The notes under the pieces are model-generated. The model searched no databases, was not told where the DNA came from, and was given only the letters and a program-made list of their open reading frames with translations. A DNA stretch of 64,000 nt from Haliclystus octoradiatus (lineage: Eukaryota; Cnidaria; Staurozoa; Stauromedusae; Haliclystidae), in NCBI GenBank assembly GCA_916610825.1, contig OU744450.1, positions 8,824,261 to 8,888,260 on the forward strand. The letters run 5' to 3'. The position numbers were made by a program, and so were the translations under genes. The first letter of the stretch is position 1; every line of letters starts with the position of its first letter. Shown here piece by piece: positions 39,480 through 52,889 of this stretch.

Positions 39480-41351
39480 CAACGAGGATATATTTACTTA
39501 TATAGAAGAGTGCTGCGTGATTAAAATAGAGTTAATAATATTGCTTATATATAATTGTGTCCATTCATTCTGTATGAGAATCTAGAATATAAAACAATAG
39601 AACGATGCTATTTTAATTACCTGAAGCAGCATTTATTACCAACAATTGGCATGGGGATTTGTAGAATATAGAAAACTTGAATACTGTGGGTTCAATTAAA
39701 GACAGCTATATCACAATTGATGCGTATCCCTTTCATGGAGAATTCTCCTTGATGAAAAAATCTGAAAATAGCGAATGTTTTACTTACATTTATGCCATTC
39801 AGCCACATTCTTGACCTTAAATATTTACATGGTGAACAGTGAAGTCTATCTCTAGAAGATCTCCAGAAAAGTCTATCTAGCCCAGTTCCGATCTCTAAAA
39901 AGTGAAAAATTATCAAACGAATTATTTCAATTTTAACATAAACTGGTAAAATTAATTCAATCAGATTATTAACATAAACTAGTATATTATTTGTTAAACA
40001 ATTCTACAATCAAAATAATCACACATAGGCATTTCATTTCTGTTCCATTATTTCATTACTTCTCTGCTGAGCAATTCTGAATTAAGAGTCTGTTATTACC
40101 GTGCTTTACAATTCCCTTAATTGAAGATCGTTGGCAAGTTTTCCACTCGCTCAGAAAGTAAATTTACGTTCCGAAATACCTAAGCAGAAGCACGTTTAAA
40201 CTGAAAAAAGCAAGTCAAATTCATAAGTTGGAATGCATTTGAAAAAACATGAATAAATTTGTCTCAGTAAAAATTCGCGAAGTGACTTGTTCTATGAATG
40301 CAAATTGTAAATGCCATATGGAAAGCAGCTTTAACACAGTATGAGCTGATCTTAGCTAGGATTAGTTGCTTTTCTATAATTTATGTAATGTATAGGACTA
40401 TGCACCTTCCTTATGTTTCTAAAAACGAGTAATATGAATCGACTAATCAACAGATCTCTATACAAAGGAAGAACGAGACAAGCGAAAGAGTTAAACACCT
40501 TAGACATACTTTTCCAGAAATAGGCCCAATTACATAATTACATGTATGAGAGATTCAAACTCCAACATATCACTACAAGCCCTATTTATTCTTTTAAAAT
40601 ATTGATATATGTGGATAATTGATTTAAATTTATTCATTTTTATTTACTTAATATGGTAGAATATAGGTTCCCCTTCAATGGAAATTCTGACTTGAATCGC
40701 GGTTCGTTTTTGTGAGTGCCATCAAAGCATATAACCTATTTGCACTTGAAACACATCAATTAAAGGTCGTAACTTCTATCAAAAGAGCAATATAAAATGA
40801 ATTGTTTGATAAATTTTTGTAGATACAAAAGGTGAACATAGCTAAATAATGTTCCATAGATATAGTAAGGTTTATAGTTTTTGATTGCTTTTATATCAAA
40901 TATCATGCTTTTATGCAGTCATTTATGCATGTCATCTATTTATTGTATTTACTACATTCATTTTGCCGTCTGCAAATAGGCATTCACATGTTTGTAATAC
41001 AACGTACTTTTGCCTCTTATTGTAATTAACCCCGCTATTATAATATAGGTATGGGATTAAGTTACATGCCGTGTATTTTATAGATTAGATGCTCGCTAGT
41101 TGTCCAAGGACAGTCCATACCATTATTGTCTTCTGTAATTTCTAACAGATTTCCCAATAGAGTGCTACAAAATGATCGGAAAATCATTCATTAAAAGTAT
41201 AGATCTATATTTATTTGTGATATTTTGCTTCGTTGTTGAAGTTTGTGCATAGTTACGTGTACCTTACAGGAGAAAGCACATTTTTTCAACAGAATTTTAT
41301 GGAGTTACGTCCTGCTTTTTTCCTTTGTAATTTTCTTCGTTTTTCTTCCAG
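39480..41351. other. Intron, no feature seen
   Basis: No module exon or transposon supported. Confidence 0.4.
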
Positions 41352-41615
41352 TTTTGGGTCCAGTGAATTTTCAAGATCCATCTATTACAGCAGTTTGCAA
41401 TGCCAAAGATCTGGTTTGTTCTGCAGCAAGTAACCCAGCGGCAACTATCTCTTTCCAAGTTACTACAACAATACCGGGAGCTACTGCATTGGACATTGAT
41501 ACACCTTATACACCATTGAAAGAGCACAATGGAGGGACAATAACATGCACAGCAACTCATAATGGAAACTGTGCGCTTAATCCTACTACTGCTGGATATA
41601 CATTGGTCGTACATT
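41352..41615 (+). CDS. Ig-like exon, subtype B
   Basis: Acceptor tcttccag|tt, donor catt|gtaagt, phase 1-1, 264 nt (88 residues). It encodes LGPVNFQDPSITAVCNAKDL, VCSAASNPAATISF, TPYTPLKEHNGGTITCTATH and an extra Cys (GNCALNP), ending VVHC. The subtype B marks are an additional Cys before the B-strand Cys and an E-H-N-G or D-N-G turn before TCTA. It is intact. Confidence 0.78.
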
Positions 41616-41619
41616 GTAA

Positions 41620-44130
41620 GTTGAAATTTTGTCTGATGTCGTACAAAGTGTATGGGATAAATAGTTGAATGACAGAAGGGGAGAGCTTCCGAATTAAATT
41701 TCAGATTGTGAAGAAATGTTAAGCTGTTCTGTTTTGTTGTTTTTGAGCTAAAACAATTGAGGGTTCATGCACTGGTTGCCAAGAATTATCGCAATATTCC
41801 TGCATGAGTAATGTTGGGAGACACGGATGAAGTGTAATGAATACACGAACCGCAGGTGAGATTATTCTTGCTTCCCGATTGTCGGACAACATCCCTAGGA
41901 AAGGAATTTGCGATGAAGCATGGGAAACGATTGCGTGAAAGCTTTTCTAAAAATATTCAATGACAACACTATTAAAGATAGCTACAGCTGCACTTCCAAC
42001 ATAAAGACCATTATAACTAATCTAATCATAAAAACGAAGTAATTAACAGAGAAAAGAACAATCAGCAGGTGTGCACTAAACAATGCAGCTGTAGGGTAAA
42101 ATGGCATTGCCTCACAATGAATGCCTCGCGAAAAGTCTCGTTTAAAGTTAGGCAAAAGTTGCTACTGTAGTAGACCAAGATAGTCAAAGCTATATATGCT
42201 TGAAGGAGGGAACATTCAAACAAAGAAACACGCTGCATAAGATGCCATTCAGACACATAACATATATCTTTTGAAAGACATTTGGAGATTGAAAGATAGC
42301 GAAGCAAATTACAAAATTAAATGAACCTGGTTAGCTCAAGCGATTGCATATAGCACAACAAGTCGCAAAAATGCCATCTATTGAATAAAAAGTCTGAACT
42401 TTTTCAAAATGTAGATATGAAGATAAATTTCATCTAATTAGTTAGTTATCTGTGAAAACCTAACATATATACTATTATTTAGGCCTACATATGCACATGA
42501 TAACAAACTAGCGATGATAGGAAGTAATAACAATACAATTTAATTGTAGAATCAATAGCCTTTGTCCTGTTAAACAATAGCTATGAAATGTAGATCGACA
42601 GAGGCGGAACTGTTCGTTTTTCATTATTTATCTGATGATTGTGTGAAAGCATGAGACTAACAATTAGTAACAATTATGAATGTGTTATAGTCTACTCCTT
42701 TTATTACATTTCGCTCTTTCATATGACATCGACCACTATTTTTTGATATTATACATTTCATTGTAACGAAAATAACTAGATCAATCTGATTTGTTTAGAG
42801 TTTGACGCCAAATCACCATGGCAAAATTAGGTTCGAAAACACAATCGATCTTACTATTCGAATCTTGATATCACGAATGAGAATTTCAGATTTCACTAGG
42901 AGTTTTCAAATAACATTTATGAGCAAGAAAGTCCTGTAGATGCCTGTTAAAGTCGCACTAGTTATAACACAACGTATTCGGCGCATAGCTCATACGAGAT
43001 GTTGAAATTTGTCGCATTCGAGTCACTTCAGGAGAAAACTCGACGGCAAAAATTACTCGCCGAGGTGGCTCTTAATTTTGTGATGCCTTCCCGATTTCTA
43101 ATTACGTGCCTTCTTAATATCTAATATTATATACACTTAATGTATACAGCATAGAAACATATCATTAACATGTTATGGCTCTTGTTGTTGTATACCGCTT
43201 TGTTATTAAATTAGACACGACGTGAAATATTAGCAAGCATTCAAGTTGATAGTACACATTGAAAATATTTAATTCACCTTAAACGAATTATTGACATGTT
43301 TGACAATTTATTTTCACCAAAGTAATTGTCCAAGCATTTAAAAACCTAAATCTATACTGATTTCGTAAATACATGACTTTATATTCATGCACACAAACTA
43401 TCAACACTATTCGTTCTTCCCGAAATCCTATGCAAAGACAATAATATCATGAATTATTGTGTTACCGGCCCCAAAAAACAAGAGCATTAGTCTAACCTCT
43501 GCTAAAATGATCATTAATGAATAACAGAGGCCATTTCAGAAGGCCTCATCGTTCGAAAAATAACAATATTTACTTCATATATCCATGTTATTGAACAAAG
43601 TCATATTTAATACTCGCAATATGATTTTTTACACAATTTTAACATGGGGAATAAAGTCGTAAAATCCCCTATTAATTACCGGCGAAACTAGAAGTTAGCT
43701 ATTATTTTCCTTCTGCAATGGTGATTTGATTTGTAACATTATAAATGATCATATGTACAGAAAGAGAAAAGCATGGGCATTCGAATCATATAGTCACGCG
43801 CTTCTTAGATATTCTAAAAAAATTAACTGTTCCAGAAATTGTCATAAATACTTACAGTCTTTTTATGACCCCGTACTAAAAAGCCAATGAAGAAGTTGAA
43901 TTTCAAATGTTTACATTCGCTGTGCAATGGTCAACTTATTTAATCAGAAGGTAAGACATCGATTACTAGCTGTATCTTCATGTTAATTTGTCAGATTAAA
44001 AGTCGCGGGATCAATAGCTATAGCAGACATGAAATAATATTGATATTTTATTTCAAAATTGGTATAAATTTACTCAAAACAGGTGACAAATTTGAGGCTC
44101 AAACGCCATTTGGTGCGATGCTCACGCATA
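41620..44130. other. Intron, no feature seen
   Basis: AT-rich with no supported gene or recognisable repeat. Confidence 0.35.
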
Positions 44131-44134
44131 TATT

Positions 44135-44302
44135 CTTGAAATAAGCATATATTTTCTTGAACTATGTAAATATTTTCTTGAAATATATAAATATTTTCTT
44201 GAAATATGTAGATATTTTCTTGAATTAGGCATATATTTTCTTGAAATAAGTATATATTTTCGTAAAATAAGCATATATTGTCTTGAATTAATATAATATT
44301 TT
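44135..44302. repeat. 21-bp minisatellite
   Basis: Eight tandem copies of a 21-bp unit with consensus cttgaaataagcatatatttt, each varying at a few bases. Diverged single units follow to about 44470. The two overlapping minus-strand reading frames here are by-products of a unit length divisible by three. Confidence 0.9.
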
Positions 44303-45368
44303 CTAGCGCATGATTTGGAACCATATATCAAATATTCTCATCAGATTCTTGAAACAAAGAACATATTTTTTTGAATTAAGACAGCTTTTTCTAGTACTTC
44401 TGCAATTAAAGATCGAATAATGTTACAAGATTCTTGAGAGAAAAACATATTTTCTTGAATTAAGATATCTTTGCGATTGCTTATGAAATGTAGCATATAA
44501 AGTCTAATCAAAATATTGAAATAACAGGAGAATTTACATGGAATTATACATGATTATGAAACATATTGTCTATACAATCTTAATCATCACATTACGGCAC
44601 AATATTAATTTTAGTTTACATGAAACTATCAATTTAAACCAATTACCATCTATAATGCAGTGGCACTGAAATCCTCTACCAGGGCCAGGCAACAGTTCAA
44701 TATCGAGTATTAGTCGAAACCGACTAGGGTACTATTCGATGATCTACACTCTGATTGGTTGCTCCATCGATAACTATTTTCTCATAGTGAACGCTGGCAA
44801 GTTCCCTCGCAAATTTCAAAAAGTAAACAAGAGATTCGCAAATGTTTTTGAATCAAAATTTCATAAGAATTACGAGGTTAAATTACAATTTCCGTCCCCG
44901 AGAAAACAAAACAAGTAGCAGATATGATATGAAGTTGTTCAATGGTAGGCCTATGCATATACAATTTTATTCTTATTTAACAATCATCTCACAATGTTTT
45001 CGTCGCTACTTTATTGCAGATATAAATTAGTTCACTAGTCAGCAAAAGTTTATAAACAACAAACGTTTATATTACAAACTGCAAACATATATGTATTTTT
45101 AGATACTCAATAGTTACCTTGCTCAAGTTTGCTATTTTGTGGGGCTGTAAATTTGTAGCCAGTATTAATATCCAACCTTTTTTGTTTTGAAAGCTAAATC
45201 TGAATCAAGTCAAATTAAAATTCATCCTCCAAATCACGACGCTGCAGTCGTCATGGATGCCTTCGATTGACGGTTGTATTAAAAATTAATTACGCAAGAA
45301 GCGAATAAATAGTTGGAATTTATTTCTTTTGATGTGTTTGGCTTGTACCACTAGTTGGTTTCTACTAA

Positions 45369-45478
45369 AACAATTAGACAACTCGCTCTTGTTGGCTACC
45401 GTCATGAATAGTCACCTCGGAGGACCTCGGTGACTATTTGATCGACAGTAGCCAACTCGGGCTCATTGTCTAATTGTT
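45369..45478. mobile_element. 110-bp foldback (MITE-like)
   Basis: Two arms of about 52 bp: aacaattagacaa, ttggctac and gaatagtcacc are mirrored by ggtgactatt, gtagccaa and ttgtctaattgtt around a short centre (aggac). It is a compact hairpin element without coding capacity. The superfamily and target duplication are unclear. Confidence 0.7.
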
Positions 45479-46478
45479 AAATAGTTTTGATTAATCATCT
45501 GGTCATTCAAAAAAGACCAGTCTATCGTAATAAAACCCAAACGTCAACAATATTTTCAGAATGTAATATAAATGAATGAAAATAAAGCGTGCCCTAAAAT
45601 TCGTGACGTTGCAAGGCATGACGGGATAAAGAAGGCAAGGGAGTTTATTTTCACAGAATCTCTTTCAAAATGACGTAATTTTGTTTTTTTATTGCAATTT
45701 ATGAGCATTTTATCGCATTTTAAACTCTTTAAAAACAAAACATCGTATAGTTGAAGGCCTACACATATCCCAGAAGCTTATTTAGAAGTTTGGAAAGTGC
45801 ACTGCGGAAGATTCCGACATGGTTTAAGTACTATTATTTTAATTAATAATCACTTGAAAAAGCTTGAGTCATGAATGGTGGATTTGTACCACGTATTTAT
45901 AGCATTTTTTTCAAGAAATCCCATGAAATTCGATGGCAACCTTTCAAATCCTGCAGGTACACGCGTGCGCTTATATGCCTATACCTGCACGCTTTTAACC
46001 AAACAGCTAGTCCGCATATTTTGAAAATGGTGACTAGCTGCGAAAGATTGAATATTTTTTCATAAAATCAAATCATATATATACTCTGTAATAGAAAATT
46101 CAATTGCGGGATTTAAAAAAGCAACAGCTTGGGATTTTCTTTATATAGCAGTAACTTTAACTATATTTTTAATATTGCAAACATGTTTGAAAAGCAAACA
46201 TGCTGAATTCTTCGCCTTTTATTTTGAAATGATATTCGTAGGAATTTTATTCAAATTGTATTCAATAAAAATCAATGACCCATTAAATTAGAAAACAAAT
46301 AATTGTTGTGGTGAAATAGATGAGAGATAATTGATGTTCCAGACAAAGGTTATATGACATGAATGTTAAAATTATTACATCACTCTATTTAGTGGTCCAT
46401 TGGAATTTAGACCCACGAGTTCACAAACAACAAGTGAGAAATCCATTCTGTAAACGAGACCGCCGTTAGCCCACTCAC

Positions 46479-46620
46479 AACAGAGCCATCCATTTACAAG
46501 AGTTGGAACATACTTTGACTACGCTGTTTCGTGCACTGATTGGTTGAGCGCTTTTCACGTGATTACAGAATGCCATATTTGTTCAAACGTTTTTGCGCGA
46601 AACAGAATCTATGGTGAATT
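46479..46620. repeat. Dispersed repeat, copy 2
   Basis: Starts near gagccatccatttac and shares gttggaacatactttga, ctgattggttgagcgctttt, cacgtgattac and cgcgaaacag with 12490-12650. The start resembles 34966-34980 and 56382-56400. Probably non-autonomous; ends not resolved. Confidence 0.6.
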
Positions 46621-47029
46621 TTTGGTAACTCTCTTACTTTTGCGTCGATTTAAATTTAGTTTTGCATTACCGTTTATAATTATTTAATCAGATTAAAGAT
46701 TCCAGGTCGAAATTCAAGCTACATTATCTATATTCTGGAAGTTTTTGCTGATGAACGACCTACCAAACGAAATTGTAATTGCACCAACGTTGGCAACCTT
46801 CAAATCAAGATTTGATGCGATTGATCTTTACCGACAAAAATATATGACGCCGTCTATTTGATATTAATTGGAATATTTCAAACACCATAGTAGGGCAAGT
46901 CTGTTTGACAGTGGATTGTAGGAACAAAAGAACTTTTGGAAAGTAAACATGTTTGGCGTCTAAATGTTGGATCCGTCGATCAGTATGAGCAGTGTACTTG
47001 CTGTTGCAAATTATTCGAATACATCGTTA

Positions 47030-47500
47030 ATGTCATTTTTCTTAAGGTATTTAAATGTAAGCTACATCCCCCAAATGGCCAGGCCATTTTCTAGGTGAGG
47101 TTCAACGACTGTATTATGTACTTGATCTGTATATTTTACGGAAAGAGCATTTTTCAAGCGTATTGAATTGTAAACACTTTTTATGATTTTTTTACAAACA
47201 ATATTAATGTGCTCCTTCCAGTTCAATTTATCATCGATAACGATGCCTAAGAATTTGATATTTTTTGTTTAATGATTGTTTCCACTTTGTTCTAGAGCTT
47301 GACCGTTTATGTGATTTTGAAGGTGTAGTGCATAACCTGATTTTCTGAAAACCACTGAGAGACAGTCTTTAGCCCTCTAATTAGATCTTGTTTAAGGGTT
47401 TCATCAGACGACATGTAGATAAAAACAAACGTGTCCACTAAACAATATATGTCAAACAGAAAGCGTTCTCTATATATCAAAGGTAGCAACGGATGGTGAC
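47030..47500 (-). mobile_element. LINE reverse-transcriptase remnant
   Basis: Read on the minus strand, in pieces: CLVDTFVFIYMSS (degraded catalytic YADDT region), LKTVSQWFSENQV, FLGIVIDDKLNWKEHI, IKSVYNSIRLKNALS and EPHLENGLAIWG. This is the classic order of the palm-to-thumb region of Jockey/CR1-like LINE RTs. Frameshifts and stops separate the pieces, so it is dead. Confidence 0.8.
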
Positions 47501-47517
47501 AGCATCAAAAATTCCAT

Positions 47518-47830
47518 TGGATACTCACTGAAGATAGCTTCAAAGATGGCTATGCAAAACATATGATATCTTTCAGGAAGAGAAAATATGGATTAAACAT
47601 ACAGCTTTCTAAATACATTTGGCAAGCCAAAGACAGTAAATTGTTATACCAGATCGAATGGTCGATTGTATATAAGACTGAAGCATACAGCAATAAAATC
47701 AAGGCGTTGCTTTTTCCACCTGATACAAATACAAAAATACAATATGATTTACACAAAAGAAGCCTTAATTAATAAAAGGTCAGAACTATATTTCCAAATG
47801 CCGCCAGGAAAACGTATCTTCCATTCCAAT
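47518..47830 (+). mobile_element. GIY-YIG retroelement fragment (Penelope-like), copy 1
   Basis: The frame through 47530-47769 reads EDSFKDGYAKHMISFRKRKY, then LSKYIWQAKDSKL and IEWSIVYKTEAYS. After a frameshift comes INKRSELYF. This matches the second half of the GIY-YIG endonuclease domain of Penelope-like retroelements (SFR...Y...LSKYIW.LKD....I.WSI). The usual zinc-like Cys pair is missing. It directly abuts the minus-strand LINE fragment. Confidence 0.6.
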
Positions 47831-47949
47831 TTTCAAAGGATATTTAAAGCTGAATTGCAGAATTGCAATTGCCCTCTTTCAAGTGTGTGTATATCCTGCT
47901 TTCAAAAATTGAAAACTCGTTGGGCACTATAGTATACATGAAAAAAGAA

Positions 47950-48556
47950 AATTTCTTTAGTTTTTCGTCCGTACACATTTTATGCATTCATTCATTAACA
48001 ATATTATTTGAATATTTCGAAAAGATTCCATAGAATTTCTTTCCTGAAGTCTGATTGTCTAACTGTATGAAATAAAAATCATGATTCCATCATTTTAGTA
48101 ATATAAATATTTGGAAGGAGTCGATATTTGATATATTACCCCGTATCCTTCAGTTTTGTGGTGTTCCTTTTCCTTCGATGAAGCTGTCAACTCTACTAAA
48201 CTGCTACACACATTTTGACGCCATTTTATAATCTTTTAATTTCTTTTCTTTGCAACAGGAGGAACTCGTAAATCTTTATATATCATAATTTTTCTAGTGA
48301 AAAAAAATCGTTGAATCACAAGCAGCATACGATATTTTTTCATTGTTAAAATGGATGAAATACGATTTCTTTATCACCTATTTTTGGTGTATTTTTCTGT
48401 ACGCATGTGATAAATATATGTATATATAAATAGATATACAATGTTCCTTCATTATAACATCAAAGAAACGCTTGCAATCCAATCAGGCTGTAGTCAAAAA
48501 CATTTTCTTTCTTTATATATTAATGATAAATTATTCTTTTATGATATTTATTGTAG
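47950..48556. other. Intron, no feature seen
   Basis: No supported gene or element before the next Ig-like exon. Confidence 0.4.
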
Positions 48557-48805
48557 ATATTGACAATGTTATTTTTACTAATCCTTCACCAATCGAAGCT
48601 GGTACTTTAACAGAATTGACTTGTCAAGCAATGGGAAATCCTGCCCCACTTATCTCCTTCACATTAGATGATCAAGAAGTTGTTACATCCTCAATCACTC
48701 CTTCAATTGGCGATGACGAATCTGAATTAAAATGTATTGCTTCTGTTCCGGATGGAGTTGGTGGAACATGTATCGAGATTGTTAGCTATCCAATCATAGT
48801 TTATG
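48557..48805 (+). CDS. Ig-like exon, subtype A
   Basis: Acceptor attgtag|at, donor tatg|gtaagc, phase 1-1, 249 nt (83 residues). It encodes DNVIFTNPSPIEAGTLTELT with Cys, then GNPAPLISFTLDDQ, IGDDESELKCIASV and GGTCIEIVSYPIIVYG. The NPSPIEAGT and PAP.I.F features match other A modules and Ig C2 domains. It is intact. Confidence 0.78.
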
Positions 48806-48809
48806 GTAA

Positions 48810-51097
48810 GCTGAAATATTTCCAACACTCCTGTTATATAGCCGTATTAACTCTTAATCACCAGCTTCTAATAGAACTTGCATTCCATTACGAACAACGA
48901 AGCCTGTATGTCTTTACATCTTCATCTACAAGAGAATATAGATGATTAAATTTATATCTTCCACATGTCTTACTTTATTTGCTTTGATTTATAAAACGAT
49001 AGCCTTAATGTTCATGAGGACCAAATCATTTCCTGTCTGACAATTTTAGTGGCTCATTTATGGAATACACTCAAACTTTCAGACAATTTTACATATCATA
49101 GAAGAAGGTAATGTAAACACTGAGACTTACAGGGTATCATTATCTGAATTTCAACTATTTATTGAGTTGTATAAAGCAGGACAATGAAATTAGGTGGTAA
49201 AATTCAAATGTGCATGATTTTGCTATGGATCTTCTCGATTTTTGCAGCTATTTCAAAACCAAATAAATCGAACAGCAGATTATTCGATAGATAATTGCAT
49301 ACAGTTGTACCTAACTGCTTATGATTTTCCAATATTCATCCAGCTTTCCATATCAGAAGAAAATGGAAATTAACATACTCATTTTGTTTGGCGTTTTGGA
49401 ATTGCAATGCTTACAGCATACTTCGTTGCAGAGTTGTACGGAGAACGAACTTTCAGACTCCGAATCCAACAAAAGTCCATATAGAAGCATTTGACTCCAA
49501 GTCCGTTTCCGAAAATAGAAATAAAATTGACTGCAAGTCCAACTCCGTCTCCAAGCTACTTCAAACAAACCCTTTCCGACAATGAATTAAATTTTCAACC
49601 AAAAATTAAGAAAACTAGGAAATAAAGTAAACATAATCTGAAATTCGTAACAAATGCAGCCTCCATGCAGAATATCTACACAATTTTTAACTTTACAATG
49701 ATTATTAAGAAATTACCAGGATGGAATTTTAGACTCCGCTTCTGACTCATGCTCTTGACTGGTTAAAAATTCAAACCAATCTGGCTCCTGTTGAAATATG
49801 GATTCTCCCTTTGGAGTCGGAATTTGACTCCGGCTACTGTACAGCTCTGCGTCGCAGTGTCGCATTACTAGCCTTCGATTAAAAGACATTGCTAGTTACA
49901 TATAATTGAAGGATCCTTCTAGATGGATCGTATATTTACATTTACGAAAAAACCATGTTACTAATCTCAAAATATACTGACAAAGTATATACGGCAGCAG
50001 CTTAATAGAAAATCTCCACAGCTAATTGTGGCATAACCGCATCTATAAAATATAACTCTGCGTTAGACAGCCATTGTAAGGTACTTAGTATCAATATGTA
50101 AGATTTAACTTGTCGCAGAAAATATCAATCCTGTAACAAATCTTCTAAACTCTGCCTTTTTGCTAAATCTTCAAATCTCTACCTGGACCTCAGACAAACA
50201 TCAAAAATTTTCCAAATCGTTAGGCTCTATTTACCATCATTAAGTTTTGTAAACAACTAATATACCACCAGATAGTAAAATACATATCTCCTTACTGTAA
50301 TGTGATACCTTCACGAAAAGTGTGTAATCTTCTCCAGCTTAAGCTGAAAGAAACTTGTTTTGATTATAGGTAGAATATTAATAACTTGTTTTTTAGTAAG
50401 CATTGTTCAATAATTTAAGATGTGTGGGAGCAATATTTGTATTAAGTGTAGAAGCGGTATATACATGAAAATTTTTTACGCGGAATTCGATAAATGGCAC
50501 GTTTGATTATCGTATTTCGAAAATGCATTGCTAATATTAATTCTCGATATGTACACTGTACGAGCATCTATAGTTCATGAAGGCAACATGATTGTGAAAA
50601 TACACCACTATTAAATCACAGTTATCGCCGTAATTTACAATGAGCTGATTTCCGAAACTGAATGATATGATTGTGAATTAGCTGTGATCAATTTATTTCT
50701 AACAACAGTAATCATCCAGCTAGCTGCGGTAAATAGCTTTTGGATGCATTTAAACATAGTTGCAACTAATAGTTGCAACTAATTACATAAAAAAATAGTT
50801 GCAACTAATTACATGCAGTAAATTGACAATTATCTGCGTAGAAATAACTGCATAGCTGCAACTGCAGTAAATTAAAGCTTCTTTTTCTGCGGTGATAATT
50901 ATTTTTCAATTTAATTTCAAATCAATGCGGTTTTTACATAATATTATAATTGTATAATGTCCCCATCATTGGACCATGTTTTTTATCAACTAAATCGTGT
51001 TATGAAATATGATGTTAAGCCAAAGCTAAAACTATTGAAAATCTACACAGGAATAAGCATTAGAGGTAAAAACTAAGCATATTCTTATATATTTCAG
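48810..51097. other. Intron with a short direct repeat
   Basis: No gene seen. Near 50759-50817 there are about three copies of agttgcaactaattaca-like units. Confidence 0.5.
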
Positions 51098-51355
51098 ATT
51101 TTGGTAATCTTGATTTTGTTGACCCTGGTCCTGTTACAGATTGTGACATTCCACTTGATTTGAGTTGCGCTGCCCCAGAAAGCAGTGATAACCCTGTGAC
51201 AACAGTTGTAATGATCACTCCTGGACCAACCACAATTACTAACCCAGAGTCATTTTCGAGCTTATCTGAACACAATGGACAGACTGTGACATGCACAGCA
51301 ACAATAGATTATCTCGGTGTGACAAAAACAGAGTCATTCGTGTTAGATGTTGAAT
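51098..51355 (+). CDS. Ig-like exon, subtype B
   Basis: Acceptor tatttcag|at, donor gaat|gtaagt, phase 1-1, 258 nt (86 residues). It encodes FGNLDFVDPGPVTDCDIPLD, LSCAAPESSDNP, ITPGPTTITNPESF and GQTVTCTATIDYLG, ending LDVEC. It is very close to the exon at 55201 (FGSLVFTNPG; LSCSAPDSS; ITPGPATIP), pointing to duplication of an A-B exon unit. It is intact. Confidence 0.8.
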
Positions 51356-51789
51356 GTAAGTATTATACTCATAAATTCATGATTTGTGGATACAATTTTA
51401 CTTGGAAATGTACGTTTGGTGCTATTTAAATTTGTTGAGAGTCTTCAATTGACACATTTGATAATAAATATAAAATTGACAGATTTCATGACAGAGGTAT
51501 TTATTCTTTATTTACAATTTTTCTGGATCATCAGGCCAAATTCTCCATGGATCTTAAATTTATTGAAAATTTTCATAAAGGTGTATTTGTGCTCCATACA
51601 ATTTACTCATGTATTGATATCAAATCGAAGAAAATAATTAAATGGATATCAGCAACTAAATGTTGCCAATTTTTCATTCTAATGAAATAATTCTGAGTGT
51701 TCAGAGATGGCGTCATAATTCTGATGACTTGCATTTGATAAGGGAGGAATTCTTTACAGGGCTTTAAGATGTTGAAGTTTTTTGTTGTT

Positions 51790-52030
51790 AAGAGATTGAA
51801 GCGGTAGCGTTGATGTTTTGTGCTTCAGAATAATGCTTTCCAATTGAGCTTAGTTAAATCTGTGCTCCATTACGCGTTCGTGTAAGTGTTGGCATGTAAA
51901 TCCGACATAAGCTGCCTCACACAGATCACATTTATAGTGCTAAACGACGCGCTGTTCAGTAAGAAGCTCAGGTTTTTCTTTACGATGTTGAAATTCATCT
52001 GTTAACATGCGGCTAAAACATCATTAAGTT
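51790..52030 (-). mobile_element. GIY-YIG retroelement fragment (Penelope-like), copy 2
   Basis: On the minus strand (core 51862-51940) it reads HYKCDLCEAAYVGFT, then HLHERVMEH, the first half of a GIY-YIG endonuclease module with its CxxC and YVG...R...EH signature, as in Penelope-like retroelements. The flanking parts carry stops. It is a dead fragment. Confidence 0.7.
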
Positions 52031-52039
52031 TACTTATTT

Positions 52040-52889
52040 CAGAGTTAAAAGTAGCTTCAAACTAGCAGAGTCGTCTCTACCGGTCTTCCATAGTTATTAA
52101 AACACCAGTAATTTATTTGTTCCCTACTTGACTTTTAAAATTCATATTCAAACAATCGTCAATCTCTTGTCGGTAAAAGACTGTTGTCGATAGATGTTTT
52201 TTCCCTAAATATCAAAATTAAAACAAAGGTTAATTTACCAAACATAAAGTTACAATTCAGTCTGTATCTCTATCATATAGAAGACATCGCATTTAAATCA
52301 AAACTAATGGTAGGTCATTAATATTATTTATTATTACACGCACTTATTCATAATGAGGACATTATAAACACGCAGAAAAGTTCCACTACATACCATAGAA
52401 ATATTGAACACGATCATGATTTGCCTTCAATGCTACTCGACCAATCTTACGTAAAACGTATTGTAAAAATCTTTAAAACTAAAAATGAACGTATAAACGA
52501 ATTTAAGACAACAGCTCTGACATAAATGTAAATCCAATGAAATAAAATATCACCATGGACAGGGACATTTCACAGGAAAACTCGATCAAAAACAAATAGC
52601 TTCGCCGGCATACTAAACCTATTTCGAATAACTAGCCTATTTCGAAAATGTAACCAAACCAAATTTTGTGCCCATCATCCTCTTTGATAACCTATGGAAT
52701 GACATGAAACTAACTCAATTGGAAAATCCTCTGTTGTTTGATTAAATATGTTAATTACCATACAATTAATCTGAAAAATGTCTAGATAAAATCAAAAATC
52801 TATCAATTTATGAACTGAAAACCTACATTGATCCAAATTTTTCACGTCAAAGAAAGGAATGAAAATGTATGGATCTGTCGGTTATCCAG
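52040..52889. other. Intron, no feature seen
   Basis: No supported gene or element. Confidence 0.4.

Noticed and set aside
44070-44331. Two minus-strand frames with repeated FQENIYI-like units
   Set aside because: They are read through a 21-bp minisatellite and lack any start context or domain.
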